Origin: Gammaproteobacteria bacterium
GTDB lineage: Bacteria; Pseudomonadota; Gammaproteobacteria; Arenicellales; Poriferihabitantaceae
DNA length: 25,464 bases
Assembly (NCBI GenBank): GCA_024679435.1
Contig: JAIBDK010000003.1
Location: 1 to 25,464 of the forward strand
Direction: 5' to 3'
Within the stretch, counting starts at the first letter, position 1; each line of letters starts with the position of its first letter. The notes beneath the pieces are model-generated. The model saw only the letters and a list, made by a program, of their open reading frames with translations. It had not been told where the DNA came from and made no database searches. This document shows, one piece after another, positions 1-7,656 of the stretch. Both the position numbers and the translations under genes were made by a program.

Positions 1-2
1 CT

Positions 3-527
3 GCGCTGCACAGTCTGTCAAAGCCGTTGTTTGAGAATTTAGATCGCATTGAAGTGTCTCCCCGACATCATCCTGCGATAAATTCTTTATCTGAGATGGA
101 GCACCTGTTGTTGCCTGAGGCGCAATCGTTGTTTCAGACATTGATGGACGCGAGTTTGGTACTTGCATGGCAGAACAGCTATAGCATTGAAGACGGATTC
201 GGACAGGAATATCTGGACAGGTATGCCTGGTGCGATATTATCGGACCCCATGGGGTTTTTATTTCCCATCAGTATCGAATTGGTTTCGGCTACTGGCGGA
301 AAGGTCTGTTTTACCCGGCACATAGCCATGAACCTGAAGAGATATACTGGGTACTGGGAGGAGGAGGTCGATTTTCAAAGTTTCATGAGCCTGCCCAACA
401 TCGAGCACCTGGATCAGTGATTCACCATCAACCCTTTGATTGGCATTCCATAGACATGACTGAAAATCCTATGCTGGTTCTGTTTTTCTGGAAGGGTGCA
501 AACCTGCACAGAAAATCAGATTTCTGA
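3..527 (+). CDS. DMSP-lyase-like cupin protein (5' end outside the window)
   Basis: The reading frame is open to the left edge, so the N-terminus is missing; the TTG at 27 is only an internal candidate start. The visible part is about 175 residues. Counted from that TTG, a cupin metal motif HSHEPEEIY places ligands at H99, H101 and E105, with Y107 nearby. The second cupin motif has GSVIHH followed by H140, and the protein ends with PMLVLFFWKG. This pattern (H-x-H-x3-E-x-Y, late His, hydrophobic strand ending in WxG) resembles the DddL/DddQ/DddW cupin DMSP lyases, which cleave dimethylsulfoniopropionate to dimethyl sulfide and acrylate using a metal and a tyrosine base. The resemblance is from memory of the family; another cupin enzyme is possible. 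It ends 21 bp before the convergent phoR stop with no clear terminator between. Cytoplasmic versus periplasmic location cannot be judged without the N-terminus. Confidence 0.6.
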   Translation, partial: ALHSLSKPLFENLDRIEVSPRHHPAINSLSEMEHLLLPEAQSLFQTLMDASLVLAWQNSYSIEDGFGQEYLDRYAWCDIIGPHGVFISHQYRIGFGYWRKGLFYPAHSHEPEEIYWVLGGGGRFSKFHEPAQHRAPGSVIHHQPFDWHSIDMTENPMLVLFFWKGANLHRKSDF

Positions 528-548
528 CCGTTGTTTGTGCAGCCGGTT

Positions 549-1763
549 CTAGTTCAGCATCAGGTCGGTCTGGCTTTTAGATACCTGTATTCGGTGACCG
601 GGAAACTGTACAGAAAACCGGCTGCCTTCTCCGGGTTTACTTTTGATTGTTAAAACAGCTTCATGCCGGTTTACGATATGGTTAACGATGGCAAGTCCAA
701 GGCCGGTTCCTCCGCTTTCCCGGGAACGGGCAGGATCAGAGCGGTAGAATCTTTCAGTGACTCTCGGTATATCCTGTTCATCGATTCCAATGCCCGTATC
801 TGAGACCGTCAGAATTCCCCCGTTCTCCGATACGTTCCATTCACTTCGAATCGATCCGTGATCAGGGGTATAGCGAATAGCATTTGAGAGCAGGTTGGTT
901 ATCAGACTCTGGATTTCTTCAATATTACAGAGCAAAAGGCAGTTACCAAAGGTTTTCAGAGAAATATCGTGATGGCTCGAAGCGCTCAGTACCTTAGCGT
1001 TTTTGCATGCTGATTCAAGTAAAGGGTCTATTGCAGTAAAACTGTGTTCCTGAGTGGTAGTTGATTCTTCGAGTCGGGAAAGCAACAGCATATCTTCAAT
1101 GATTTGTTTGATTCTTTCGGTTTGCTGATACATCTGATCAACAGCCGGTTTCCATTCGTCGCTGATACCTGATGACTGATCCAGTTTCATCATTTCGAGA
1201 TATCCGTAAAGTACGCTAACCGGAGTACGCAGCTCATGGGAGGCATTGGAGACGAAATCGCGCCGCACCAGCTCGAGGGCCTTGATCTGACTGATATCTC
1301 TGGCCTGAAGCAACAGTTGATTCTGATGATAGGGAACGATACGAATCCGGATCGTCAATGCCCTGTTTCCCGGTGCTGCACAATCCAGAAGTGTACTATA
1401 GTCACCTGCATCGAGATATTTAACAAGATCTTCCTGATCAATTATACCGGTCAGCTTTTCCCTGAAGTTGGTTTCCAGCGTAAAACCAAACCATTGTTCG
1501 GCGGTCCTGTTTGCCCAGTTGAGACGCATTTTTCCATCCAGTGCAATAATGGCGTCGGCACGCCATGATGTATGGCCATGGGAATCTTCTTTGCTGTTTT
1601 CAGCATCCAGTTGATCGATGGCAATCGGAGTACCTGCCTGATCCTTACTGATGGTATTTTCCGAGGTGCTGGGAAATTTCCGGGAATCCAGCCAGGTTCG
1701 CAGATACAACCATCCGACCAGAGAAATGGCCAGAACCAGTATAGTCGCAGGAAGGAAATTCAT
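549..1763 (-). CDS. phoR: Phosphate regulon sensor histidine kinase PhoR
   Basis: A 404-residue sensor kinase, the probable partner of PhoB encoded 34 bp upstream in the same direction. One membrane helix lies at about residues 4-21, followed by a short linker, a PAS-like domain (about 65-160), and a HisKA dimerisation domain with SNASHELRTPV, where H176 is the expected phosphorylated histidine. The HATPase domain has an N-box (NLLSNAIRYTP), G1 (DTGIGI) and G2 (GGTGLGLAIV). The absence of a large periplasmic sensor domain is typical of PhoR, which in E. coli senses phosphate through the PstSCAB-PhoU complex. No pst genes lie in this window; the neighbours are instead a Pit permease and a PhoU-like DUF47 protein across the divergent promoter region. 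A single N-terminal helix rather than a hairpin is a mild variation. Family assignment is secure from the domain order and the phoB linkage. Confidence 0.93.
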   Translation of the reverse strand: MNFLPATILVLAISLVGWLYLRTWLDSRKFPSTSENTISKDQAGTPIAIDQLDAENSKEDSHGHTSWRADAIIALDGKMRLNWANRTAEQWFGFTLETNFREKLTGIIDQEDLVKYLDAGDYSTLLDCAAPGNRALTIRIRIVPYHQNQLLLQARDISQIKALELVRRDFVSNASHELRTPVSVLYGYLEMMKLDQSSGISDEWKPAVDQMYQQTERIKQIIEDMLLLSRLEESTTTQEHSFTAIDPLLESACKNAKVLSASSHHDISLKTFGNCLLLCNIEEIQSLITNLLSNAIRYTPDHGSIRSEWNVSENGGILTVSDTGIGIDEQDIPRVTERFYRSDPARSRESGGTGLGLAIVNHIVNRHEAVLTIKSKPGEGSRFSVQFPGHRIQVSKSQTDLMLN

Positions 1764-1797
1764 TGCAGAATCAGAACAAGATGGATTTGCACCCCGA

Positions 1798-2487
1798 TTA
1801 ATCCAAAGTCAGTCGGTAACCGACCCCACGGACAGTTTTGATCAGATTAGCGTGTCCTGCAGCTTCCAGTATTGATCTTAACCTGCGGATGTATACATCA
1901 ACTGTTCTTTCGTCTACGTAACTGTCCTTTCCCCAGACCTTGTCCAGTAACTGAACTCGACTATAAACCCGGTTCGGTTTGCGAATAAATAGATACAGCA
2001 GCTCAAACTCCTTTAACCCAATTTCAACAACCATATTATTAATGGTTAGGATATGTGCATCCGGATTTATTAGAATGTCTTTATGGCTTAAAGTTTCACC
2101 AGATTGTTGAGGTTTTGCACGCCGGATTGCTGCTCTTACCCTGGCCAGTAGTTCGTTGGTAGAAAAAGGCTTGGTAACATAGTCATCAGCTCCGCAGTCA
2201 AGTCCACGGATTTTGTCTTCCTCGTCTCCTTTGGCGGTCACCATAATGATGTTTATATCAGTGGTCACGGGGTGACTTTTTAATCTGGCGGCATATTCAA
2301 TACCGTCCATTCCTGGAAGCATCCAGTCCAGTAAAATGACATCCGGTAGTTTTTGCTCAAGGCACTTGTCTGCTTCAGCAGTATCCTGGGCCAGCATGGT
2401 GTCAAACCCGTTTCTCTGAAGCATAAACTTAAGCATGCTGCTCAGAGCTGCATCATCTTCTACGACGAGGACAGTATTTTTATTCAT
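1798..2487 (-). CDS. phoB: Phosphate regulon response regulator PhoB
   Basis: An OmpR/PhoB-family response regulator of 229 residues, the same length as E. coli PhoB. The receiver domain starts MNKNTVLVVEDD, with the acidic pair at D11/D12, the phosphoacceptor D54 in LLDWMLPGMDG, and the conserved Lys in TAKGDE. The C-terminal winged helix includes LKEFELLYLF and the recognition region DERTVDVYIRRLR. The frame is open 42 codons further upstream, but that extension reads through the Pho box and has no family counterpart, so I start at the ATG at 2487. No Shine-Dalgarno sequence precedes this ATG, and the predicted -10 box ends 6 nt before it, so the mRNA may be leaderless. PhoB activates phosphate-starvation genes, and the Pho box at 2510-2527 suggests it activates its own gene as in E. 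coli. phoR follows after 34 bp in the same direction, so the two are probably one operon. Confidence 0.95.
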   Translation of the reverse strand: MNKNTVLVVEDDAALSSMLKFMLQRNGFDTMLAQDTAEADKCLEQKLPDVILLDWMLPGMDGIEYAARLKSHPVTTDINIIMVTAKGDEEDKIRGLDCGADDYVTKPFSTNELLARVRAAIRRAKPQQSGETLSHKDILINPDAHILTINNMVVEIGLKEFELLYLFIRKPNRVYSRVQLLDKVWGKDSYVDERTVDVYIRRLRSILEAAGHANLIKTVRGVGYRLTLD

Positions 2488-2493
2488 GGTGGC

Positions 2494-2527
2494 ATTTAAG
2501 CGCAATTGTGTTACAAATACATGACAT
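2494..2527 (-). promoter_or_regulatory. Pho box plus -10 element of phoB
   Basis: On the minus strand, 2527-2510 reads ATGTCATGTATTTGTAAC: two 7-bp units (TGTCATG and TGTAACA) at 11-bp period, as in the classical Pho box. Ten nucleotides further downstream lies TTAAAT (2499-2494), a plausible -10. A 10-nt gap between Pho box and -10 is the spacing I recall for E. coli pstS, phoA and phoB promoters. The Pho box takes the place of a -35 element, so this looks like a PhoB-dependent promoter. Predicted transcription starts at or within a base of the phoB ATG at 2487. Confidence 0.75.
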
Positions 2528-2667
2528 ATGTGGCCAAATTTCTGTAAGAACAGTTCTTTTGTGCATTTTTTCGGACAGAAGAACTCTAGTTGTTTGTCTC
2601 CCAAATCTATCAATTTCCCAGTTTTAGGGAATTTCTATTCTTGGCAGATGCAAATTTAAGTACGTTT

Positions 2668-2718
2668 TAACCATGTTTATGGTTATGTTCCTGTATTTGA
2701 TCTCAGAATCAGTATAAT
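2668..2718 (+). promoter_or_regulatory. Inverted repeat and -10 box upstream of the DUF47-pit pair
   Basis: A perfect TATAAT lies at 2713-2718, 28 nt before the ATG at 2747. The expected -35 position (about 2690-2695) shows only a weak match. A 7-bp inverted repeat, TAACCAT-GTTT-ATGGTTA, occupies 2668-2685 just upstream of where RNA polymerase would sit, a position that suits an activator site. No Pho-box half site (TGTCA or TGTAA in the right phase) is visible on this side, so regulation of this pair may differ from that of phoB. Confidence 0.4.
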
Positions 2719-2746
2719 CGCCGCATTCGCAAACCGAGATGAGAAA

Positions 2747-3424
2747 ATGATATCCAATCCCCTTGCAAATCTGGTTAAACGTTCACCCCTGGTTTCAATT
2801 CAGGAGCATATGCGAGCGGTACTCGAATGTGCCCGTGAAGTTCCCGGGTTGTTGGAAGCGCTGAGTGATGGCAATACTTTGGAGTTTGAACAAATCAAGG
2901 ATCGAATTTGTGCCAAGGAAGATGAAGCTGACAAGATAAAAAATGCACTGCGTGGACGACTGCCCAAAAGTCTGTTTATGCCAATCGATCGTCGGGATTT
3001 ACTGGAGGTCTTGCATATTCAGGACAGTATTGCTGATACCGCTCAGGATATTGCTGATTTGTTGTTCGAGCGTCAAATGAAAATTCCCGAAGAAATGAAA
3101 GAGCCTATTCTGGTGGCCACCAGAAGCAGTCTGGATGTGTGTGAGTTCTCTCTCAAGGTTATCGAAGAGCTTGATGAGTTGCTGGAAATGGGGTTTCGCG
3201 GCAATGAAGCCAGGCAGGTTGAAGAAATGGTCGATAAGCTCAATCGCATTGAGGATGATGCCGATGCGGCGGAACGGGCTCTGGCCCAGACGTTGTTTCG
3301 AATTGAATCTAAACTCGACCCGGTGTCTGTGATTATGTGGTATCGGATCATAGAGTGGATTGGCGACCTTGCCGATTACGCCGAAAAAGTTGGCGATCGA
3401 ATCCGACTTTTTATTGCACGCTAA
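2747..3424 (+). CDS. PhoU-like DUF47 family protein, Pit accessory
   Basis: A 225-residue, highly charged, mostly helical protein of the DUF47 / TIGR00153 family, which shares the PhoU fold (antiparallel helical bundles). It has no signal peptide or membrane segment, so it is cytoplasmic. It starts MISNPLANLVKRSP, and recognisable family features are the early KRSPL segment, the KRLPKSLFMPIDRRDLL-type region near residues 68-85 (here GRLPKSLFMPIDRRD), and repeated acidic helices such as KLNRIEDDADAAER. DUF47 genes commonly sit immediately before pit permease genes, as here (55 bp), and are thought to modulate phosphate transport through Pit. The exact biochemical role is not settled in the family. 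A weak GAGATGAG ribosome site precedes the ATG. Confidence 0.88.
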   Translation: MISNPLANLVKRSPLVSIQEHMRAVLECAREVPGLLEALSDGNTLEFEQIKDRICAKEDEADKIKNALRGRLPKSLFMPIDRRDLLEVLHIQDSIADTAQDIADLLFERQMKIPEEMKEPILVATRSSLDVCEFSLKVIEELDELLEMGFRGNEARQVEEMVDKLNRIEDDADAAERALAQTLFRIESKLDPVSVIMWYRIIEWIGDLADYAEKVGDRIRLFIAR

Positions 3425-3479
3425 ATTATTTTGACACGCAAAATAATGAACATCCCTGGCAGATTCTAGTTAGAGAATT

Positions 3480-4745
3480 ATGGATATATTAATTGAACAC
3501 GGCGCCGTATTTATCGGCATAGCAATAGTTTTTGGTCTGTTCATGACATGGGGTATTGGCGCTAACGATGTTGCAAATGCCATGGGTACCTCGGTAGGCT
3601 CCAGGGCCATTACCGTCAAGCAGGCGATTGTGATTGCTGCGGTTTTTGAGTTTGCAGGTGCTTTTCTTGCTGGCGGTCATGTTACCAAGACAATTCGAAA
3701 GGGAATTATTGATCCATCCATGATTTCCAGTCAGCCAGAAATTTTGGTCTACGGGATGTTGGCGGCGTTGCTGGCTTCTGCTACCTGGTTGTTTATTGCT
3801 TCAACCCGGGGTTGGCCGGTCTCAACTACCCATACCATAGTAGGGGCAATTGTTGGATTTGGTATTGTGGGTATCGGCCCGAATGCAGTTCAATGGACCA
3901 AGATCAGCACCATTGTGGCCAGTTGGATTGTTTCACCAGTTGTGGGGGGAGTTATCGCCTATTTACTGATGATCAGTATTCGTAAGCTGATTCTTAATAA
4001 TGCGCACCCATTTGAAAAAGCCAAGCAATGGGCGCCGCTGTATGTGTTTATGGTGGGCTTTATTGTCGCGTTGGTCACGGTGTTTAAGGGGCTGAAACAC
4101 CTCAGTATCGACCTTACAGTTTTGCAGAGCTTTCTGGTGGCCGTTCTTGTCGGGTTGCTGGCTTCATTTCTGGGTTGGCTATTAATCCGGAAAATACGCG
4201 TGGATAAGGAGGCAGATAAAGATTTTCACTTCGCCAGCGTTGAGAAAGTATTTACTCCAATGATGTTGTTTACTGCCAGTGCCATGGCATTTGCCCACGG
4301 TTCTAACGATGTGGCCAATGGTATTGGCCCCCTGGCTGCGGTAGTGAGTATCGTCGGTTCAGGAGGTGAGCTGGCTCAAAAATCTACGTTGCCTATCTGG
4401 ATTCTATTTTTAGGAGGAGGTGGAATTGTCGTAGGCCTGGCAACAATGGGTTATCGGGTAATGCGGACCATTGGTGAAAAAATTACGCCACTAACGCCAA
4501 CAAAGGGGTTCTGTGCGACGCTTGCGGCAGCGGCTACAGTAGTTATCGCCTCTCGAACGGGGCTGCCTGTCTCAACGACTCAGATTGCAGTGGGTGGCGT
4601 TATCGGTGTCGGTATGGCCAGAGGGATTGGTGCGATCGATTTGCGAGTTGTTGGTGGGGTTTTCGTATCCTGGCTGATTACCTTGCCGGTAGGCGGTATT
4701 TTGGCGGCGCTGTTCTTTTTTACCCTGAAAGGGATGTTCAGTTAA
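3480..4745 (+). CDS. pit: Inorganic phosphate permease of the Pit family
   Basis: A 421-residue, 10-12 helix inner-membrane permease of the PHO4/PiT family, which moves metal-phosphate or phosphate with a cation. The two-fold internal repeat is visible: GIGANDVANAMGTSVGS near residue 25 and AHGSNDVANGIGPLAAV near residue 272, each with the GxNDxxNxxG signature. Each is followed by a second conserved element (GWPVSTTHTIVGAIVG and TGLPVSTTQIAVGGVIG). The segment between about residues 235 and 255 is hydrophilic, the usual central cytoplasmic loop. It follows the DUF47 gene by 55 bp and is probably cotranscribed. Being next to phoBR suggests a low-affinity phosphate system paired with the starvation regulator. 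Sulfate transport is a known alternative for some members but less likely here. The 105 bp after the stop contain only a weak hairpin. Confidence 0.92.
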   Translation: MDILIEHGAVFIGIAIVFGLFMTWGIGANDVANAMGTSVGSRAITVKQAIVIAAVFEFAGAFLAGGHVTKTIRKGIIDPSMISSQPEILVYGMLAALLASATWLFIASTRGWPVSTTHTIVGAIVGFGIVGIGPNAVQWTKISTIVASWIVSPVVGGVIAYLLMISIRKLILNNAHPFEKAKQWAPLYVFMVGFIVALVTVFKGLKHLSIDLTVLQSFLVAVLVGLLASFLGWLLIRKIRVDKEADKDFHFASVEKVFTPMMLFTASAMAFAHGSNDVANGIGPLAAVVSIVGSGGELAQKSTLPIWILFLGGGGIVVGLATMGYRVMRTIGEKITPLTPTKGFCATLAAAATVVIASRTGLPVSTTQIAVGGVIGVGMARGIGAIDLRVVGGVFVSWLITLPVGGILAALFFFTLKGMFS

Positions 4746-4850
4746 CTGGTTTCAGATTAGCCCACTACGGGTCTGTTTGGCCCGGAATGCCATCGGAACA
4801 TTTTCTACTATGTTTTTTGTCTTTCAGGCAAGGATGAAAAAACAGGGAAA

Positions 4851-6305
4851 TCAATTTATCAGGTTGACTAGCTTCGCGATACCTTCTTCAATTCGATTCG
4901 TCGGGATCGATGAAAAGCCCAGTCGGAAAAAATTTTTCGGCCGATTGTTGCCATGAAAAAATACTTCGCCGGGCTCAAAAAGAATTCCAGATTTGGCCGC
5001 TGTCATTGCCAGTGTGCTGGCATTCAGTGAATCAGGCCCTTCAATCCAGAATGCGGATCCGCCAAACGTGGGTCTGTAACTATTTCCGGGAAAGTGGACT
5101 TCGAGCAAGTCTCCAAGCAAAGTCCACCTTTCGTGAAGGGTATGACTAAGTCGATTGATAAGCGCATCGTGGTAGCCACGTTTAAGGAATTCAGTAATGA
5201 TGAACTGATTGTTGCTTGGAGGATGCCTCAACATCAATCTTCTTAAGGACCGAGCCTGCTTGACAAATTCCCTTGGTGCAACCAAATATCCCAGCCGAAT
5301 GCCCGGTGCCAGGGTTTTTGACAGGCTGCCGACATAGATAACCCGGCCATCGTTATCAAGGCTTTTAAGAGCTGGTGTTGGGTCGCCGACATAATTGAAC
5401 TCTGATTCATAATCATCTTCGATCAAAATGACATTATGCGTGTGTGCCTGCTCCAGTAATTCAATTCGGCGATCCCGAGGCATGGTTACGGTGCTTGGGT
5501 AATGATGGCTTGGCGTTGTATAAACACAGTCGCATTTGGCAAATTTATCATTAGGGATCAATCCGTAGCGATCGACTTCAAGTGGGATTGTTTTGGGTGT
5601 AAACACCGAGAATGTGCTTTCTGCATCGACATACCCCGGCGATTCAAACCCCATGGTTTTATCCATATTAAGGAGCAATTGAGCAGCTAGATAAATTCCC
5701 TGTTGAGCTCCAACTGTGATCAGAATTTCGTCAGGTTCAGCCCACACACCTCGGCGAGGTAAAACTTTTTTGTGGATCTGGTCAATCAGTTCAGCGTGGT
5801 CCTGGTCGACCTGATCTTTCGCCCAGTCATGAATAGCAGTAACAGCGACTGCTTCTCTCGCACATTCACGCCAGTCGGCAATGGGGAAAATCTGTCTGTC
5901 ATATTGCCCGCAAATGAACGGGTAGGGATATCGGAACCAGGTTGCAGGCTTGGTATTTTGTCGAAAATCATCTGGTGAGATGACCAGAGTATCTTTCCAG
6001 TTTATCTTGCTTTCGAATAGCCTCGACTGGCGCGGGGAGTCAACCCTGCCCTTAAGAATATCTGCATTGACATAGAAGCCACTTCTTTCCCGAGCGATTA
6101 AAAATCCTTCATCCACAAGATTTTGGTAGGCATGAACGACGGTGTTTCGAGCCACAGAGAGTTGCCGTGATAGCTTTCGGCTTGATGGTAATGGTGTATC
6201 CAGAGCCAGATGGCGTTCGAGAATAGAATTAACGATCATTTCCTGAATACGTGACTGTAAAGTGCCCTTGGCATGGTCAGGTAGCTGGAACAGATATTCA
6301 GTCAC
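4851..6305 (-). CDS. MocR-family regulator (GntR helix-turn-helix fused to aminotransferase-like domain)
   Basis: A 484-residue MocR/PdxR/TauR/GabR-type regulator. The N-terminus holds a GntR winged helix (about residues 10-78) with TPLPSSRKLSRQLSVARNTV and the wing GFLIARERSGFYV. The rest is a fold-type I aminotransferase-like domain with the PLP-region signature IEDDYESEF and the Schiff-base lysine in YVGSLSKTLAPGIRLGY (K330). Such proteins bind pyridoxal phosphate, sense an amino compound (for example taurine for TauR, GABA for GabR) and control an adjacent, often divergent, gene. Here the divergent gene encodes a TauA-like binding protein, so TauR-like control is a reasonable inference. 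I do not see the TauR operator repeats I remember. The start is GTG at 6305 without an obvious ribosome site, chosen because the family N-terminus begins here. Confidence 0.88.
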   Translation of the reverse strand: MTEYLFQLPDHAKGTLQSRIQEMIVNSILERHLALDTPLPSSRKLSRQLSVARNTVVHAYQNLVDEGFLIARERSGFYVNADILKGRVDSPRQSRLFESKINWKDTLVISPDDFRQNTKPATWFRYPYPFICGQYDRQIFPIADWRECAREAVAVTAIHDWAKDQVDQDHAELIDQIHKKVLPRRGVWAEPDEILITVGAQQGIYLAAQLLLNMDKTMGFESPGYVDAESTFSVFTPKTIPLEVDRYGLIPNDKFAKCDCVYTTPSHHYPSTVTMPRDRRIELLEQAHTHNVILIEDDYESEFNYVGDPTPALKSLDNDGRVIYVGSLSKTLAPGIRLGYLVAPREFVKQARSLRRLMLRHPPSNNQFIITEFLKRGYHDALINRLSHTLHERWTLLGDLLEVHFPGNSYRPTFGGSAFWIEGPDSLNASTLAMTAAKSGILFEPGEVFFHGNNRPKNFFRLGFSSIPTNRIEEGIAKLVNLIN

Positions 6306-6388
6306 AATGATGAGGCTCTGAAATGAACGTTAATGCCATTATAACGCCCTGACGGGCAAAATATGGAAATTCAATGAGGTTTAAAAGG

Positions 6389-6417
6389 TTGCGCAATTTC
6401 TGTTTGAAACGTATAAC
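6389..6417 (+). promoter_or_regulatory. Promoter of the TauA-like gene (leaderless geometry)
   Basis: TTGCGC (6389-6394), 17 nt, then TATAAC (6412-6417). The -10 is a 5/6 match, while the -35 keeps only TTG. The ATG at 6424 begins 7 nt after the last base of the -10, so transcription would start at or next to the start codon. No Shine-Dalgarno sequence precedes the ATG. The 118-bp region is shared with the divergent MocR gene, so its operator should lie here. A short inverted repeat GCCC-TGAC-GGGC is at 6346-6357. Confidence 0.45.
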
Positions 6418-6423
6418 CACACC

Positions 6424-7440
6424 ATGCGTTTTATTCTCTTTTTTATAGCTTTTATGTGTGTAAGCGTTGCATCTTTGTCCATTTCCATGGCAGGTAGCGC
6501 TAAGGTTGTGCGAGTTGGTTTTTTTAACGAATGGCCAAGCCCTAATCTCGTGGCAATAGCTGAAAAAACTTACGATGCTGAAATGGGCGTTGAGATTGAA
6601 TGGAAAGCATTCGAAACCAGCTATGACATTAACAGAGCCTTTAAAAATAATGAGTTGGATATTGCTTATGCGCACGAAATAGTTCCGTTTATGGATGCCG
6701 TATCACAGGGTATTGATATAGTTGCAACGGGCATCGCAATTTCTTATCCGGAGCTGGATGCCTGTGTTATCAGTGATCATGCCGATATTGACCGGCAGAA
6801 CATCATGGACCTTGAAGGTCGGAAGGTATTTGTTCAGACCGGCGGAATGACACATTATCGCTTGATCAGAATGCTTGATCATCTCGGTGTTGATATTCAG
6901 AATATGCAGGTCATCGCCGTGGGTCATGGTGCCGCTGCCACCAAAGCAGTTTATAGGGGAATGGGGGCATTGGGCTGCGCTTACGGCGGACCTGTGCGGC
7001 AAATGCAAAAAAAAGGGCGGCTTTTAATGTCCGGAGATGAGATGGACGAGATCGGCCTGAAATTTTTTGATTTTGTCACTATGTCTAGAGCCTTTGTTGA
7101 AGAGCAGGCTGAGCTCGGCAAGCAGTTTCTGGAGATTACCAACCGCTTTAATGATGCTTTTAAACGCGACCCCGGTTCGATGAAAAAGAAAATTGCAACT
7201 GCTTCGAATTTATCTTTGATGACGACTAATGTATTTATGAAGCCATTTTACTTCCCTGATAATAGCCAGCAGGCATTGGCTGAATGGCTGGGGGATGGCG
7301 GGGCGGTAGAGGACCTAATGCGTGATTTGGCGGCTTTTCTTGGCAAGTCTGGAAAACTGGAAACCCCTATTTTGGACTATAGCGAATTCATAGATAACGA
7401 TCTGCTTGAGCAAGCGATATTAGATTCAGATTTTCAGTAA
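6424..7440 (+). CDS. TauA-like periplasmic substrate-binding protein (orphan)
   Basis: A 338-residue exported protein with a Sec signal peptide (about residues 1-22, hydrophobic core FILFFIAFMCVSVASLSISMA). The mature part begins KVVRVGFFNEWPSPNLVAIAE and continues with EIEWKAFETSYDINRAFKNN and LDIAYAHEIVPFMDAVSQGI. This order (opening strand, W-x-x-F-x-(S/T)-x-x-x-x-x-A-F, then D(I/V)xxxxxxP) matches the nitrate/sulfonate/taurine SsuA-TauA class of type II binding proteins. No TauB/TauC partners follow; the next genes are a polyamine-type ABC system with its own binding protein, 216 bp away behind a separate promoter. It may feed a transporter elsewhere or act as a sensor. The ligand is unknown; a taurine- or betaine-like zwitterion is a guess from the family and the TauR-like neighbour. 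Confidence 0.75.
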   Translation: MRFILFFIAFMCVSVASLSISMAGSAKVVRVGFFNEWPSPNLVAIAEKTYDAEMGVEIEWKAFETSYDINRAFKNNELDIAYAHEIVPFMDAVSQGIDIVATGIAISYPELDACVISDHADIDRQNIMDLEGRKVFVQTGGMTHYRLIRMLDHLGVDIQNMQVIAVGHGAAATKAVYRGMGALGCAYGGPVRQMQKKGRLLMSGDEMDEIGLKFFDFVTMSRAFVEEQAELGKQFLEITNRFNDAFKRDPGSMKKKIATASNLSLMTTNVFMKPFYFPDNSQQALAEWLGDGGAVEDLMRDLAAFLGKSGKLETPILDYSEFIDNDLLEQAILDSDFQ

Positions 7441-7482
7441 TATCTGAGTAATAACTTCCGACTATATTCTGGAATCCAGTAG

Positions 7483-7511
7483 TTAAAAGCAGATATTTAT
7501 TCTGCTATACT
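7483..7511 (+). promoter_or_regulatory. Extended -10 promoter of the ABC-methyltransferase-dehydrogenase operon
   Basis: TTAAAA at 7483-7488, a 17-nt spacer, then TATACT at 7506-7511 preceded by TG one base before (TGC-TATACT), an extended -10. This gives a 5' leader of roughly 140 nt before the ATG at 7657. Within that leader is a possible 16-codon reading frame (7607-7657) that overlaps the start of the binding-protein gene. No riboswitch that I recognise is present. Confidence 0.5.
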
Positions 7512-7656
7512 GAATGGGTTCCTGGCTATCGCCTTCGAGACGTGGGTTCATATTTTTTATGGGCATCATTTTCGGAAGATTGCTGATGGAAAACACAGGT
7601 TTTTAAATGCTAACGTCCTTAATGGCGGCGGCTAACACAATTGGAGAATCATTATA

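Noticed and set aside
2488..2613. 42-codon N-terminal extension of phoB
   Set aside because: It has no counterpart in the family, translates through the Pho box and -10, and the ATG at 2487 gives the standard 229-residue protein.
4768..4784. Hairpin CGGGTC-TGTTT-GGCCCG after pit as a terminator
   Set aside because: Only 6 bp with one G-U pair and no T-run directly after it.
6346..6357. GCCC-TGAC-GGGC as a MocR operator
   Set aside because: A 4-bp inverted repeat is too short, and MocR regulators usually bind direct repeats.
6298..6675. Open frame of 125 codons on the minus strand across the MocR/TauA-like divergent region
   Set aside because: It overlaps the signal peptide and mature start of the TauA-like gene and shows no protein features.
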